A DNA stretch of 64,000 nt, from contig JAJGOT010000352.1 in the NCBI GenBank assembly GCA_022457155.1, positions 62,001 through 126,000 of the forward strand, read 5' to 3'. The notes below the pieces were generated by a model. It ran no database searches. It was not told the origin of the DNA and saw only the letters and a list, made by a program, of their open reading frames with translations. Of the stretch, positions 22,369 to 34,112 are shown piece by piece. Numbering within the stretch: the first letter of the stretch is position 1; each line of letters begins with the position of its first letter. The position numbers were made by a program, and so were the translations under genes. Origin of the DNA: Cladopsammia gracilis (taxonomy: Eukaryota > Cnidaria > Anthozoa > Scleractinia > Dendrophylliidae).

Positions 22369-25300
22369 CTAAGGAAGTAGATATTGAAAATGTTAAGTCG
22401 GCAAAGTAATAATAATAATTTTTATTATTGTCTTTGGCTAAAAGAAATACAACAGTATTTCATAATATCATACAGTCGAACCTCCCGAAAGAGACCACCC
22501 CAAATACAAAGCCAAGGTGTGGACCACAGGAGTCTTATAGTAATTTCAATGATCATCGCAAAATATTGTATCATATTAAACTTTTGATACAAGGGACAGA
22601 AGTTTCATTTTGTTTGACTTGTACTGTAACACATAAATCAATTTGCGTCTGCAGTGATATCGAAATATGGGCGAGTGGTCGCTTACCAGAAGTTAAAAAC
22701 AATAGAAAAATCCAAATCGCCAGCGTTGAAAGCGGTCGCGGTCGCGGTCGCGGTCGCGGTCGCGGTCGCTTACGAGACGTTTGGACTATAGTGATTTGAC
22801 AGGAAGAAATTTGGTATTTTGGAAAAGTGGTCGCTTAGGATAGCTGGTCGCATATGGAGGTTCAATTGAAGTTATACTACGACAAAAGCAGGTTCCATTT
22901 TTGGCCTGGTGCCGCCGAACTTGGCGTAGAAAACAGGCCAAAAAGCCCGGAGACCAAGGGAAAAGCGATTACTACCTATTGATTCCAGAAAGTTTACAAT
23001 CCGTCTTGTCAAGACAGCGACCACCTTAGATTAGCGATACTTCTAACAGAAATTATTCAAAACATTTAGTAAATAATTTATTGTCAGCATCAGCGGGCTA
23101 TCTGTAACCGGTGCACATGTCGGGGACAAAGTGATGTAATTATTGAAAAACCCAGCGGCTTAGCCTGACTCGTTTCGGACAACGCTGCAAGAGACATGAA
23201 AGCCTAGGTATTAGACTGTATGAACGGCCAAGTTCAATGCAAAACAAGATTTATATTGCAGAGAATTGGCGATTATAACAAAAAAATACATGCGCAAAAA
23301 GTTAAGTGAAATAATTTCGGCTCCTTACGTTAACAGTCACAGACGAAGTAAATGTAGGCCTCCTCTCTCCTGAACCTTCTTCCTCTGGTTCGTCCTCCGT
23401 CTTGGCTGGTTCGTCCTCCGTCTTGGCTGGTTCGTCCTCTGTCTTGGCTGGTTCGTCCTCCGTCTTGGCTTGTTCATCCTCTGTCTTGGCTGGTTCGTCC
23501 TCCGTCTTGGCTGGTTCATCCTCTGTCTTGGCTGGTTCCTCTGTGACTGGAGTTCCACTGGTCGGCGGGTTCTCTTCTGTTGTAGCCTGTAGATGAAAGA
23601 TATCAACATTTCTTCTGACTCTGCTAATTACCAGTAAAACTGATTAACACGAAGAGAGACATGCAGTTTTAACGGTCTTTCTTATGTGGAGGTAGAATAG
23701 AGTTTACATGTGTGCGAGTCTTCTTATCTCTGAGAGAGGTACTGTAGATGCAAAGATTGATGGTTTTCTGTTTTCAGAAAAACGTGGGCTGTTTATGATA
23801 AGGAGATGTCCATGTGGGGGGAGGTGGAAGTTAGTAGAATTTATGTAGATTTTTGTCATGACAAGACCATAATATAACCAAGACAATTATTCGTAATTAA
23901 GAAGTGTTGTTTTATGAAGAGGTTCACAAGAGGAAGTTGGACTGTCCATTTATAATTACATTATAAAAAGATTTCAGAACAACTCAAGTAGTTTAAGGCC
24001 TGGGTCAAGGGCTTTGACCAGGAAAAAACGGTTTATTCTTAATAACTTTTACAAACGGAATGGAATTGAATCGATATTTGGCACATAGAAAGATATTATC
24101 ATCCTTAACATTTTTAAGTATAAAAAGCTTTGGCATAGTTCATGTGACATGTCACGTGGCCATTTTTCTTAAAATAGCAAATATTTGACGAATTGGTGAC
24201 GGGTTTAAGAGAAAACATCAAATAAAAATGCTTTTCTGATACAGATTAAATATCTCCAGCCCTTGACATTTGGAATGAGTGTCCATTAGTCTCTAAAAAA
24301 ATTCTGAGGACAAAGGTCATTTTTCAGTCCAAAATTCAACCTATAATTATTCATAACTGTAATTTAAAGACTCGAGGACAATCATTCCAAACGTAGAAGG
24401 TTAAATATGTTAAACCTCCATCGGAAAAGCTAATTTATTTAACTGTACAAAGAAAATTCGCTACCAAATCGCCGATTTACGTAACTTTAAAATTTTGATC
24501 ACGTGACACGTGACCAAACTTTTGCATTAAGGCAAAAGAAAACATCAAGATTAATATTCAGGGAAAATTTCATTTCGATCTAGGTTTTCTCGGTGAAGAT
24601 ATTAAGTGTCAACCATATTTTCCGAACACACTTTAAACCCAGGCCTTAAACTGCTTGAGAATTACTTAGATTGTTTTACAGCTTGAAAATAAACAAAATA
24701 CTTTGCAAATTATTAGCGAAAAAATTCTGGAAGTAAGAAAAACAACAACAACAACAACAACAAAACATTGTCAACAGCTGTATTGACAATCTCGTCACCA
24801 GGGCCCTCTCCGTTTTCAAAATGGAGGGGCAGGCGAAGAAATCCCTAAATCTTCCAAAATACTCTAAAAATCTTGGAGTAAGTATTTTTTTTCGCCAGGA
24901 GCCCATTACTACGAGCGTGCAACTACCCTATATTCCTGTCACGACGTTTTCTCAGACAAATTTATTTTTAGAGTTGAATTTACCGCGAATATCAGACTCC
25001 CGCAGACTCGCAGAGCCCCGATGATCAATCACAAGTAGCGAACTGCCCTTTTTCGCGGGAAAATGTAGTCTAAAAATAAATTCGTCTGTGAAAACGCCGT
25101 GACATCGGCTTAGTATGGGAGTTACACGCTCCTGGTAATGGGCTCCTGTTGTCGCGTAAAACATGATGAAATGTCTACCTTTCGTTTGAATAACGGTTTC
25201 AGATTACCAGAAAACAAACACGGCTGGGCTGCCTATGGTTTCAGATTAACAGAAAACAAACACGGCTGGGCTGCCTGTGGTTTCAGATTAACAGAAAACA

Positions 25301-25604
25301 AACACGGCTGGGCTGCCTGTGGTTTCAGATTACCAGAAAACAAACACGGTTGGGCTGCCTGTGGTTTCAGATTACCAGAAAACAAACACGGTTGGGCTGC
25401 CTGTGGTTTCAGATTACCAGAAAACAAACATGGCTGCCAATCACTGAAAAGAACCTCGGAAACGGTCATTTCACCGTGTGTCACGTGTCAAAACATTTCA
25501 CGATTGTTGGAGTACTTAGGTAGGGTTGTGACTCGAATGGATACTCCAAAATCAGGTTTGGACCAGCGGTTGCAGTGAAAACATTGGTTTGGTGGGGGGT
25601 TAAT

Positions 25605-25636
<32 letters not shown>

Positions 25637-28600
25637 CGTTTTTGAAAACCTCCGTTTTTGGTTCCCGGAAAACGGATAAAAAGATTTGCGTCCACACTAG
25701 GAGCTGAAAAACGATGATCCAAAGATGCGATTTCATCACCAGGCTCTGCTCGGACGTTTTTCTGCTCAATACGCATGCTGCAATAGCGTGAACAATACTA
25801 TGGGTTACTAGTTGTGACTTAAGCGTTTTTGAAAAGCTCCGATTTTGCCTTCCACACTAAAACGATAGACCTGCGTTTTCAAAAGTCTCCACTTTGAAAA
25901 GCGTTTTCGAAAACCTCCGTTTTCATCGATTTCATTCTCCGTTTTTGATCGTTTTAGTGTGGACGATCGGTAAAAACGCATCAAAAAGTATACGTTTTCA
26001 AAAGAAAACGCATTAGTGTGGACGGGCCCTAAGTCACAACCATTTTGGCAGGCATGTCCAGGGATTCCGAGGCCTGCCCCGCCATCTTGAAAGCCGTGAA
26101 GGACCTGGGAACGAGGTTGCTGTTTTTAAAAAGAAGAAAAGGCCTGATATTCATTTGTTCTTATGTAATGGTTTTCATCAACGACTCAAGTACAAGCGTA
26201 AAAATAAAGGCATAAGCAGAAGACTCGACAAGGATAAAAACAATTCGGCTTTTAAAATCAAATACTTACAGTATCTACGACTATCAGGGAATCAGACCTC
26301 GGAGGTTTGGACGGCTCTTCCTCAGAGATTTCTTCATACTCAGGTTTGGCCAGCGGTGCCTCCTCTTTACCCGGCTCCTTATCAGTTTTGGCTGCAAAAC
26401 ATTAATTTTCTCAAGCATTAAAAAACTTATACACACGTTAAAATTAAAGACACGTTTGAACTGTAAGAGCGGTTAGATAGATAGATCTTAAGGCCTACGC
26501 ATTGGTCAGTTAATATATATAAGGAGAGACAATCGAGTGGTCAGGGTGTCGGACTTGAAATCCGGAGGTCCCGAGTTGAAGTCTCGCTCTGACCACTAGC
26601 TTGAGTTGTTTCACGGTAGACCCGAGTTCAACTCCTCGGCCACGCTTGAAAATAACCAACTGGTCTGCCTCGTGCCAGTTGGGATTTTTAACATGCAATA
26701 TTTGCTCGTCCACTATAAACAACATTTATTTATTTATTTTTTTAAAATAATATTTGAGTCGTCACGCAACGCTGAGAGGAGCCTTGCGTGACTATCCAAA
26801 CTGAACCCCTGCGTGTGAGACCAAGGTAGATAGAGATAATATAATATGAGCACCTCACTTGCAGTAAAAACTGAATCATTATACTAAGAGATAATAAAAC
26901 AACTACATTCGTTACACCTAGCAGCACTTGCACTACTACCATCAAATCATCAAGTAAGTAACTTGCATTTTTGGCGGCACGGTAGTTAACTTCCTAATCT
27001 ACTAGTTATCCAAAGTTTGCTTTCATACAGTAACGGGAAAGCGATTTTTTTTTGCGCTCGAATGCTCTTCAGTTTTCGACCGCCATTGAACTGCCATTTT
27101 CGTGTGGCCTTCTTAATACCAATTGCAAATGGTTTCCAATATGGCACAATCCACACAAGGGCTCCGAATCGCTATACGAGAACTAAAGAAACGACCGGTG
27201 TACGGACGATCACAGGTTCGATTCCTGTCGTAGACTCAGATGTTTTCTTTGTTCCACGCTCGTGACATGACGAACATTACATCCGACCGGTGCAGGGAAT
27301 CATCCGACCGGTGCACGAAATCATCCGACCGGTGCACGGAATCATCCGACCGGTGTACGGAATCATCCGACCGGTGTACGGAATCATCCGACCGGTGTAC
27401 GGAATCATCCGACTAGTGTACGGAATCATCCGACCGGTGTACGGAATCATCCGACCGGTGCACGGATCATCCGACCGGTGTACGGAATCATCCGACCGAT
27501 GCACGGAGTCATCCGACCGGTGTACGGAATCATCCGACTAGTGTACGGAATCATCCGACCGGTGTATGGAACCATCCGACCGGTGTACGGAATCACCCGA
27601 CCGGTGTACGGAAGATCACAGGTTCGATTGCTGTCGTAGACTCAGATTTTTTCTTTGTTCCACGCTCATGATCATTATGAATATTGCATCTTTCTCAACC
27701 TTTTTAATGTTTATCTTGGTTGTGAAGCGATTGAAGCGTGTTTTGCAGTGGTGCTATGTGCTTTCAATGCACACTCAAGTAAGAAAACAGTGACCAATCA
27801 GAATAAAAACAAAACCAACCATTGAATCAATCAGAACTCGCAGAAAAATGTGAATGTGGGTGGCGCTACCATGGAAACACGCATGCGAGCGAGTCGCGTC
27901 AAAGTTTAGACTAACTTCTGATTGGTTGAAAAAGTGGCGGGAATTTTTTTTGTAACCAATCACGAAGCGCACTGAGGAATTCAAAACCGAAATAAACATC
28001 AATACTATAACATGAATTGAAGGCACACTTACTTTCATCAGCCTTTTTCCCATCTTCATAATCCTTAATTGCGGAAAGAAGAGGCGTTTCATCCTGCGCT
28101 GTAGAAACAGGTTCGGATTCTTTAATCGGGAGCGGTGAGGGTTGTGTGTGTACTACAACTTCTTCTGGTTCGTCACGTGGTTGAGCATGCGATTCCAACG
28201 GTTGGCTGGCGTAACGGGGTTCATCCGTAGGGCTTTCTTCAAGCGCATGCGCATTGGTAAAAACCATCTTGTCATCTTCTGGTTTACGACCAAAGTTGCG
28301 AATAGCGCGACGTCCTTTCTGATAATAAAACAATTATATTTCTTTCAAAGATGATAAACCAACTTTAAACAGCAATCAGGTCAATGCAATTAGTATAACG
28401 CAAGAAGGTTATGGAGTTCTAGTACTTAGCTCGTTTCATTGATTTAACCCGTTCACTGCCAGAGTCAATGATAGAGACATGTCAACAAAATCCTATGTTG
28501 TGACCATTGAAATGATACTTCTTCGAACGTACTTTTGCATAGTAGCATTTGTTTTTCAATATTAATTTTTCTCGCTAAAATGATCTTAGAGACGAAACTT

Positions 28601-31600
28601 CAGTCGGTTATATCTGACTGAAATCATGTTGCGCTGAACTGAAACTTCGCAAACAGTGTTATTTCGTGGCCAGCTTCAAGCTTGTAAAAAAATCGCAGGA
28701 TCCTGAGATGGTCAAGTTAGCCTCCGGGACTACCTTCAAGGGTAAAACCAGGTCTAATTTATTCTTCCTGTATTCAGTGTGCTGCAGGAACTTGTCACAA
28801 GATAGCACAGACTTGTTTACTGATTTCAAGAGAGGAAAGACTGAGGCTTGACTTTGTCACTTTTAACCACCTCCCATCGGTACAAATGTACTTTAGTGTG
28901 ATTATTGCCCATAAATCCAATCTCTTGTCATTCTTTTCCTCTTGAATTATTAGAGTATGGAGCTTGCTTTCCTATGAAGCAGTTGCTTCTTCAACCATAA
29001 GCAATTTTAAAGCAGCAAGTCACCCCTAGTGCCTAGTCACTTGTGCAGGATTCAGACCACCCCATTCCCAGTATCAGTGCAAACTATTTTTGGAGGAAAC
29101 TTGTCTATGTATCTAAGTTATCTCTCCACAATGGTTCTCTGAGCCCAAACATTAGCTATGCCATCCCGATGAGGCCTAAGAAGGCCAAAACAGCTGTCCA
29201 TGACTGCTAATACTTGGGCTCACTATTTAGTTTTTTTGGTGGATCGAGGGGTAATGTCCACTACCAATGTAGCCATAGTGCCCTATTTATTTGCTATACC
29301 TAAGCAAGGGCTGCAATGATACATTTTCTCACGATACGATACATATCTCGATACGAGTGCCACGATACGATACACGATACGATACATCATTACATACACT
29401 TTTCCACCAACACGGGAAGACATTTTGCGACGAACCGCATGTTTTTCCCGTGGGCGTGCAAGACTGTGTCAGCTGACAACTAATTATGAAAAATATGTGT
29501 CGGAAGTATCCGAAGCTATACGAAGCAAGGATGGAACTTTCTTGTCCCTTTGTTTAATAAATAGCTATAAAAAGGCTTGAACTTGGGTAAGGAGTCATTT
29601 AAGACAGTAATAACACTAACCAAAGCACATTTGTGCTGGAGTTTGACTCATTGTTTAACCATATTGATCGAGTCATGCTTTTCCCTCCGAGTTTTTTTAT
29701 GCGTTGCATTAGTGCATGTAAATTTATGCACGCATATTTTAGTTTCACTGGTCTGATTGGTTGGCACGCGACCTCTTGATTTCAAGATGGCGGCAAAACC
29801 TCTCCGCGTTTTGACTTGAGAAGCAGAAGAGAGAATTACAACCGGCGTACAAGTTTTCATGACAATGCAAGGTGTTCATGGATGGATAGGACCGTTTGAT
29901 ATTGTGTTCGCCGCTTATTGCTGTGGGATTTTTGTTCCGGTAAGTTTTGTGTTTTATATAACTTGCCATTGTCGGCAGCTGAATGTAGTGAATGCAGTGT
30001 AGTCTTATTTTTTAGACATCATTAATTTTTATGTTTCTCGGCAAAAGCACTCAAAACACTCGGGAAGCAATACTGCAATGGGTTAAAGACACCACGAGTT
30101 CAAGCTGTAATGTCGGGACAAAATCATAGAAACTGTAACTGAAAATATTGCGAAACTCAAAACCTATACCTTATACCCTAAATCCTCTATTAAGCCGGCC
30201 GAAATGTTTGGGTAGCAGAATATGCTTGATGACATCAATAGCAACCCAGACAATGGATTGCTGGAGTACTACCACAGTAATACTTCCTTCAGATAACACA
30301 CCAGTTAAATGATGAGCTGTAGGAACAAAACCACAGGGAAACCAACCCAGATAGTCCTCTCACGTACTTACCAAGCAGAATACAATGATGAGGACAAGTA
30401 AGACAATAAGCAGAGCGATCCCTATAGCGATGCCGATGCGCTGGGCTTCCGTGTACTTGTCAACATATTCAGACGTAATATCCTTATTATCTGTACCATT
30501 TATAAGTTCGACTTTTCTGACCTAGAATGATACAAGAAAAAAAAATCGTTAGAAAAAATGGAATGGCAGATCTAGAAAAGGTAAACATAAAAGGAAGACA
30601 GAAACTTAACAAGCGTCCGTTTTATGGCCATGTTGGACTTTTAGCTTTCGACATTACTGATCCAAGACGTTTGCATTAATGTAAATCCTCTTTTAAGCTC
30701 CGCTCTCAAATAAGCCCCCCTCCCCTTTTTAGTGCAAGAAATTTATTAATCCCCACCCCCCCCCCCCCCCCTCTCTTCTCTCTTTTAAGCCCCCTCTCTT
30801 TCCCTTAATAGAGGGGTTTTATATGTATGAACTACTCGTGCATTTCGTGATTTATGGGCACGAGTGATGTTTTGAAAGTTCTCAAATTGCACTCGCCGTC
30901 ATTGACCAATCAGAAACTGTATATTTTGTTGAGTTTATTATAAGCAGATTTACGGTATAAATTACATACGGACCCACAATAATGTATTGTATATTAGTAA
31001 TGACATAGTTCACCATTCACCACAACTCTCTGTTGTGAATGTAGCTCAATGGACAAAGCATCTGTCCCTTGTACAGATGTCATGGGTTCAACTCCAAGGT
31101 GGGACTGGTACTTTTTGTTATAAACACTTGCTTGTGTATACCTTAGGTGCCAAAGGTTACTTTTTTATCGAATACTCGTGTGCAATTATTGAGCTATCCT
31201 AAAAAGGCCACAACTTTAGCTCAGCTAAAAATTTGCAATGCGGACTATGAACAGCTGGGCTGAGTTGAATAAATCATCTTGTCATCTTGTCATCTTAATT
31301 AATTCACGGCAAGCAGGTCCAGGGAGCGGAAAGATGGTGAATGGGACCAAAGTTCCCACAGTGCTTTTTTAACCCTTTCACTTGGCCCAGAGTCAATTAT
31401 GGAGACATGTAACGTAGTTCTAACTTTTGAGTCTGTGGACAGAATCCTATAGTGTTACCATTCAAATGAAACCTCTTCAGCAGTACTTTTGCATGGTACC
31501 ATTTGTTTTTCAATATTTTACAAAATGGAATCTAGGATGTTTCTTGAATTTTGATTTTTGGTACTCTTGCTAGGCTAGGGTTAACAACCTAAGTATACCT

Positions 31601-33587
31601 ACTTTGCCTTCAAACGTTTTATCGAGTAGTATCATTCTTTTGTTCACCCAGCAGTAGTACAGAAACTTGAAAGCTTTAATAGTCATCTTCTCGTCAGTAT
31701 CGTCTTTTGACACAAATCGTTCGGTTTTGGAGATAAACAACTTTACTATCGCCTTCTTGCTGTGATATAAGGTCCTGTTTTTGCACTTTTTATCTACATC
31801 ATAAAATTTGATTCTATCAAGTGGTACATGGTGATAATGCAACCCTTTGAATTCCATCAGGTCGCGCGAGAGCGCCTCTTTGAAGAGGGTAGTCAAGTAA
31901 CAGAATCTTCCCCATGGCATGGAAAGGCTCATTTGGACGTACAGGCTGGGTGTAACAGTGGCATTTTCGACATTTGGTGAAGAGGAAGGAGAAGCTGTTG
32001 AAGATGCAGTGCTTGAAACTGATTTTGACGGGGAAGGTGACATAGGGACTTTATCTGACGGCGGAACGGACGATTGGACAGTTGGGGAAGATGAAGATAA
32101 AGGTGTCGTTGCTGTTGCCGGTGCCTGGCCAGGCAAAGAAGATGAAGGTGTTGCTGCTGCCTCCTTTGTTGTCGCTTGGACAGCTGAAGACGATGGGACA
32201 GTTGGGGAGTATGAAGATAAAGGTGTCGTTGCTGCTGCCGCTGTTTGACCAGGCAATCGAGATGAAGGTAGAGGTGTTGCTGCTGTCTCCTTTATTGTTG
32301 CTTGGACACCTGAAGACAATGTGACAGTTGGGAAAGATGAAGATAAAGGTGTCGTTGCTGTTGCCGTTGTTTGGCCAAGCAATGGAGATGAAGATAAAGG
32401 TGTCGTTGCTGATGCCGTTGTTTGGCCAGGCAATGAAGATGAAGGTGTTGATGTTGCCTCCTTTAACAACGACGATAAAGTCGTTTGTCCTTCAACTGAA
32501 TAAAACGGGACACAAACATAATTCAAAATTGTACAATTTACTAAAAGTAATACTCCTTTTGGTTGCATGAAACAGTTCCAGAAACATTAAGAATTTACAC
32601 TACAGGTTTTACAGCACAGAGTACAGTTGCACCGCCCAAATGACGAATTATCAAAACACTGTGTAAAAACTAATAGAAGTGCTGCCGTTCCAGATCACGT
32701 ATTTAATAGACTGCTAGCAGTCCCTATCTGGACAGTCGAGCGGGAGAGTATCACGCCGGTGATCGGCGACGGAGCGAGCGAAAGTAATACGAGCTGAGCT
32801 GTTTAACCCTTTCAATCCCAGAGTCAATTATGGAGACATGTAGTGCAGTTCTAACTTTTGAGTCTGTTGATGAAATCCTATGGTGTGACCATTCAAATGA
32901 AACCTCTTCAGCAGTACTTTTGCATGGTACCATTTGTTCTAACTTTTGAGTCTGTTGATAAAATCCTGTGGTGCGAGCATTCAAATGAAACCTCTTTAGC
33001 AGTACTTTGTTCTAACTTTTGAGCTGAAAAAGCAACTTTTACGAGCTGAGCTGTTTAACCCTTTCAATCCCAGAGTCAATTATGGAGACATGTAGTGCAG
33101 TTCTAACTTTTGAGTCTGTTGATGAAATCCTATGGTGTGACCATTCAAATGAAACCTCTTCAGCAGTACTTTTGCATGGTACCATTTGTTCTAACTTTTG
33201 AGTCTGTTGATGAAATCCTATGATGTGACCATTCAAATGAAACCTCTTCAGCAGTACTTTTGCATGGTACCATTTGTTCTAACTTTTGAGTCTGTTGATG
33301 AAATCCTATGATGTGACCATTCAAATGAAACCTGTGTGGCAGTACTTTTGCATGGTACCATTTGTTTTGCAATATTTTACAAAATGAAATTTGAGATTTT
33401 ATATGGATTTTTATCTTTGGCACTCTTGGGAGGTAAAGGGTTAATGATTAGCTTGCCCGCTCGACTGACTAAAAGTAAACAACGCATTGCAGTCTACGAA
33501 CGTATTTAACTGGCAGCAGCTGAAGACAGACTTGAATCTGAATGAGAGAGAAAGTTTTAATCAGCAAGCTGCCAGTAATTTATGTGC

Positions 33588-33644
<57 letters not shown>

Positions 33645-34012
33645 TATTATCGACATCATCATCATCATCGTCATCAATGACTGCAACCCCGTCAAAATAG
33701 GGCTTCGTGTGATATTGAAAAGCTAACAGGACCATGCAGTAGAAAATCGTTCAAAGCCAACGAGGGAACATCCCACCCTCCCCCCCCACCCCCACCCCCC
33801 CCCCCCCCCCCCCCCGACCCCGGGTCTGAATAGAATTAAATCCACGAATAAAAAGGTCATTAAGATGAGATACATTTGTTTGTACAAAATAGCGGCTATC
33901 AGTAAATACAGTTGAAAACCACGTACGTACCTCCTTTAAGGACTATGAGCACCTGTATTACCAAAGCTATCCATCTAACCACAGTTCTCCATTCGCTTTT
34001 CCGCGTCTTCAT
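22096..34012 (-). CDS. Gene B: mucin-stalked single-pass receptor-like protein, seven exons
   Basis: Exons 34012-33931, 32495-31603, 30521-30372, 28318-28033, 26391-26270, 23586-23329 and 22368-22096 join without a break into 687 residues. Layout: leader 1-27; Ser/Thr/Pro-rich stalk to about 210; SEA-like domain to 325; linker and one helix 326-375; a 312-residue acidic, Pro/Glu/Lys-rich tail with seven EPAKTED repeats. Intron phases (1,0,0,1,0,0) fit at every junction. The first three exons match genes A and C in phase and content. The tail has scattered tyrosines (RYAS, PEYEEI, KDYEDG) but no enzyme domain that I can find before the stop. It is predicted to be a cell-surface protein. The alternative is that exon 7 uses the weak donor GAG|GTTTGT and continues. 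Confidence 0.75.
22472..22868. mobile_element. Inverted-repeat element with internal (GGTCGC)n
   Basis: Ends CAGTCGAACCTCC and GGAGGTTCAATTG. A GGTCGC hexamer array at about 22731-22769. Lies in intron 6 of gene B. Confidence 0.65.
23329..23586 (-). CDS. Gene B exon 6: seven-residue EPAKTED repeats
   Basis: 86 codons, phase 0/0, between acceptor TCTACAG and donor GTAAGG. Seven copies of a 21-base unit encode (E/Q)PAKTED-type heptads. Third-base differences between copies (ACG/ACA, GAC/GAT) keep the protein, which argues for coding selection. Probably a disordered spacer in the cytoplasm. Confidence 0.7.
23983..24661. mobile_element. ~680-base element with CTCAAGTAGTTTAAGGCCTG ends
   Basis: Terminal inverted repeats of about 24 bases (CTCAAGTAGTTTAAGGCCTGGG and CCCAGGCCTTAAACTGCTTGAG). 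Interior non-coding. Lies upstream of exon 6, in intron 5 of gene B. Confidence 0.8.
24895..25145. mobile_element. MITE with GGAGCCCATTAC ends
   Basis: GGAGCCCATTACTACGAGCG is mirrored by CGCTCCTGGTAATGGGCTCC. The internal halves are also inverted (CAGACAAATTTATTTTTAG and CTAAAAATAAATTCGTCTG). Confidence 0.75.
25190..25437. repeat. 42-base minisatellite, six copies
   Basis: Unit GGTTTCAGATTACCAGAAAA plus 22 bases. A single copy of the same flank and unit start occurs at 4548-4602, showing a family whose unit expanded here. The open frame (GFRLPENKHGWAAC) is a by-product of the 42-base period. Confidence 0.9.
25685..26035. mobile_element. MITE with GTCCACACTA / TAGTGTGGAC ends
   Basis: GCGTCCACACTAGGAGC and CATTAGTGTGGACGGGCCC bound a region of repeated CGTTTTCAAAA motifs in both orientations. 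Confidence 0.65.
26270..26391 (-). CDS. Gene B exon 5: cytoplasmic tail
   Basis: 41 codons entered in phase 1 after TTTGCAG and left in phase 0 at ACT|GTAAGT. Sequence TKTDKEPGKEEAPL...PEYEEISEEE, with one tyrosine in a strongly acidic setting, a favourable context for Src-type kinases (inference). Confidence 0.65.
26525..26765 (+). repeat. tRNA-Ser-like SINE
   Basis: 26525-26600 resembles tRNA-Ser: stem-loop CGGACTTGAAATCCG with TGA in anticodon position and CGAGTTGAAGTCTCG as T-arm. A body with GGCCACGCTTG and GCCAGTTGGGATTTTTAAC and an AT-rich tail follow. Confidence 0.7.
27196..27665. repeat. 21-base minisatellite between two tRNA-like T-arms
   Basis: About fifteen copies of CATCCGACCGGTGTACGGAA. 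Both sides carry the same ~65-base flank (27197-27262 and 27601-27667) containing ACAGGTTCGATTCCTGT, a perfect T-stem/T-loop (B box) on the left. It looks like a SINE whose middle amplified. In intron 4 of gene B. Confidence 0.8.
28033..28318 (-). CDS. Gene B exon 4: first cytoplasmic exon
   Basis: Begins KGRRAIRNFGRK directly after the helix exon, a typical basic stop-transfer sequence, then Pro/Glu-rich with ETPLLSAIKDYEDGKKADE. Ends GAA A|GTAAGT, phase 1. Confidence 0.7.
28443..28578. repeat. Dispersed repeat (AACCC-TTCACT...GTACTTTTGCAT), copy 1
   Basis: Matches segments at 31.37-31.58, 32.8-33.45 and 46.5-46.76 kb: GAGTCAAT-ATAGAGACATG, AAATCCTATG-TGTGACCATT, GTACTTTTGCATAGTA-CATTTG. 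Not coding. Confidence 0.7.
29141..29221 (+). ncRNA. Hammerhead-like relic with long outer helix
   Basis: CCGATGA-GGCC-TAAGAA-GGCC-AAAACAGCTGTC follows the hammerhead plan, with two core changes (U4 to C, G12 to A) that should kill activity. The outer arms GAGCCCAAACATTAGC and GCTAATACTTGGGCTC pair over 14 of 16 positions. Related to the split copy at 45.55/46.0 kb. Confidence 0.45.
30372..30521 (-). CDS. Gene B exon 3: juxtamembrane linker and transmembrane helix
   Basis: 50 codons, phase 0/0. VRKVELINGTDNKD (with an NGT sequon) leads to a helix IGIALLIVLLVLIIVFCL that runs to the donor GTAAGT. Matches exon 3 of A and C, which share a KD motif in the linker. Confidence 0.78.
31028..31100 (+). 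repeat. tRNA-like SINE head
   Basis: A box TAGCTCAATGGACAAAGC, a perfect TCTGT/ACAGA anticodon stem and a B-box-like GGTTCAACTCC. No good acceptor stem, so not a working tRNA. Confidence 0.5.
31369..31586. repeat. Dispersed TTAACCCTTT repeat, copy 2
   Basis: Inverted ends TTTAACCCTTTCACTTGG and CTAGGCTAGGGTTAAC, with the shared inside. It sits just 17 bases past the donor of gene B exon 2; a related array sits in the equivalent intron of gene C. Confidence 0.65.
31603..32495 (-). CDS. Gene B exon 2: mucin-like stalk plus SEA-like ectodomain
   Basis: Entered in phase 1 after TTTATTCAG (V-EGQTTLSS) and left in phase 0 at AAA|GTAGGT. The first ~180 residues are imperfect repeats of Ser, Thr and Pro (PSSSLPGQTTATATTPLS type), expected to be heavily O-glycosylated. 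From about 31945 comes the domain shared with A and C: PSLYVQM, WGRFC, second Cys in KKCKNRT (also an N-glycosylation sequon), DDTDEKMTIKAFKFL, and a last strand. Neither A nor C has the stalk. Confidence 0.78.
32805..33445. repeat. Tandem ~89-base units of the TTAACCCTTT repeat, copy 3
   Basis: Two runs starting TTTAACCCTTTCAATCCC (32803 and 33053). The second run has three to four units and ends with the inverted end GGGAGGTAAAGGGTTAA. In intron 1 of gene B. Confidence 0.8.
33592..33676. repeat. (ATC)n microsatellite
   Basis: About 28 trinucleotide units, slightly interrupted near 33645-33655. A poly-C tract follows at 33778-33815. Confidence 0.95.
33931..34012 (-). CDS. Gene B exon 1: signal peptide
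   Basis: ATG then MKTRKSEWRTVVRWIALVIQ with a hydrophobic core ending VLIVLKG, and donor GGAG|GTACGT in phase 1. Joins as ...LKG-VEGQTT, in phase with exon 2. Confidence 0.7.
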
Positions 34013-34112
34013 AATGGGAATGATCCGTAACCGAACGTATACTACAAACAAGAAAATCAAAGTCGAAATAAATACACATGATACAAGTTATAGATAAATA
34101 CCGTCAGAGGGT

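Noticed and set aside
25190..27605. CRISPR-like regular arrays
   Set aside because: Units are head-to-tail with no unique spacers, in a eukaryotic intron.
31919..32503. Plus-strand acidic ORFs (GEDEDKGVVAVA type)
   Set aside because: Antisense shadow of the Ser/Thr/Pro repeats of gene B exon 2.
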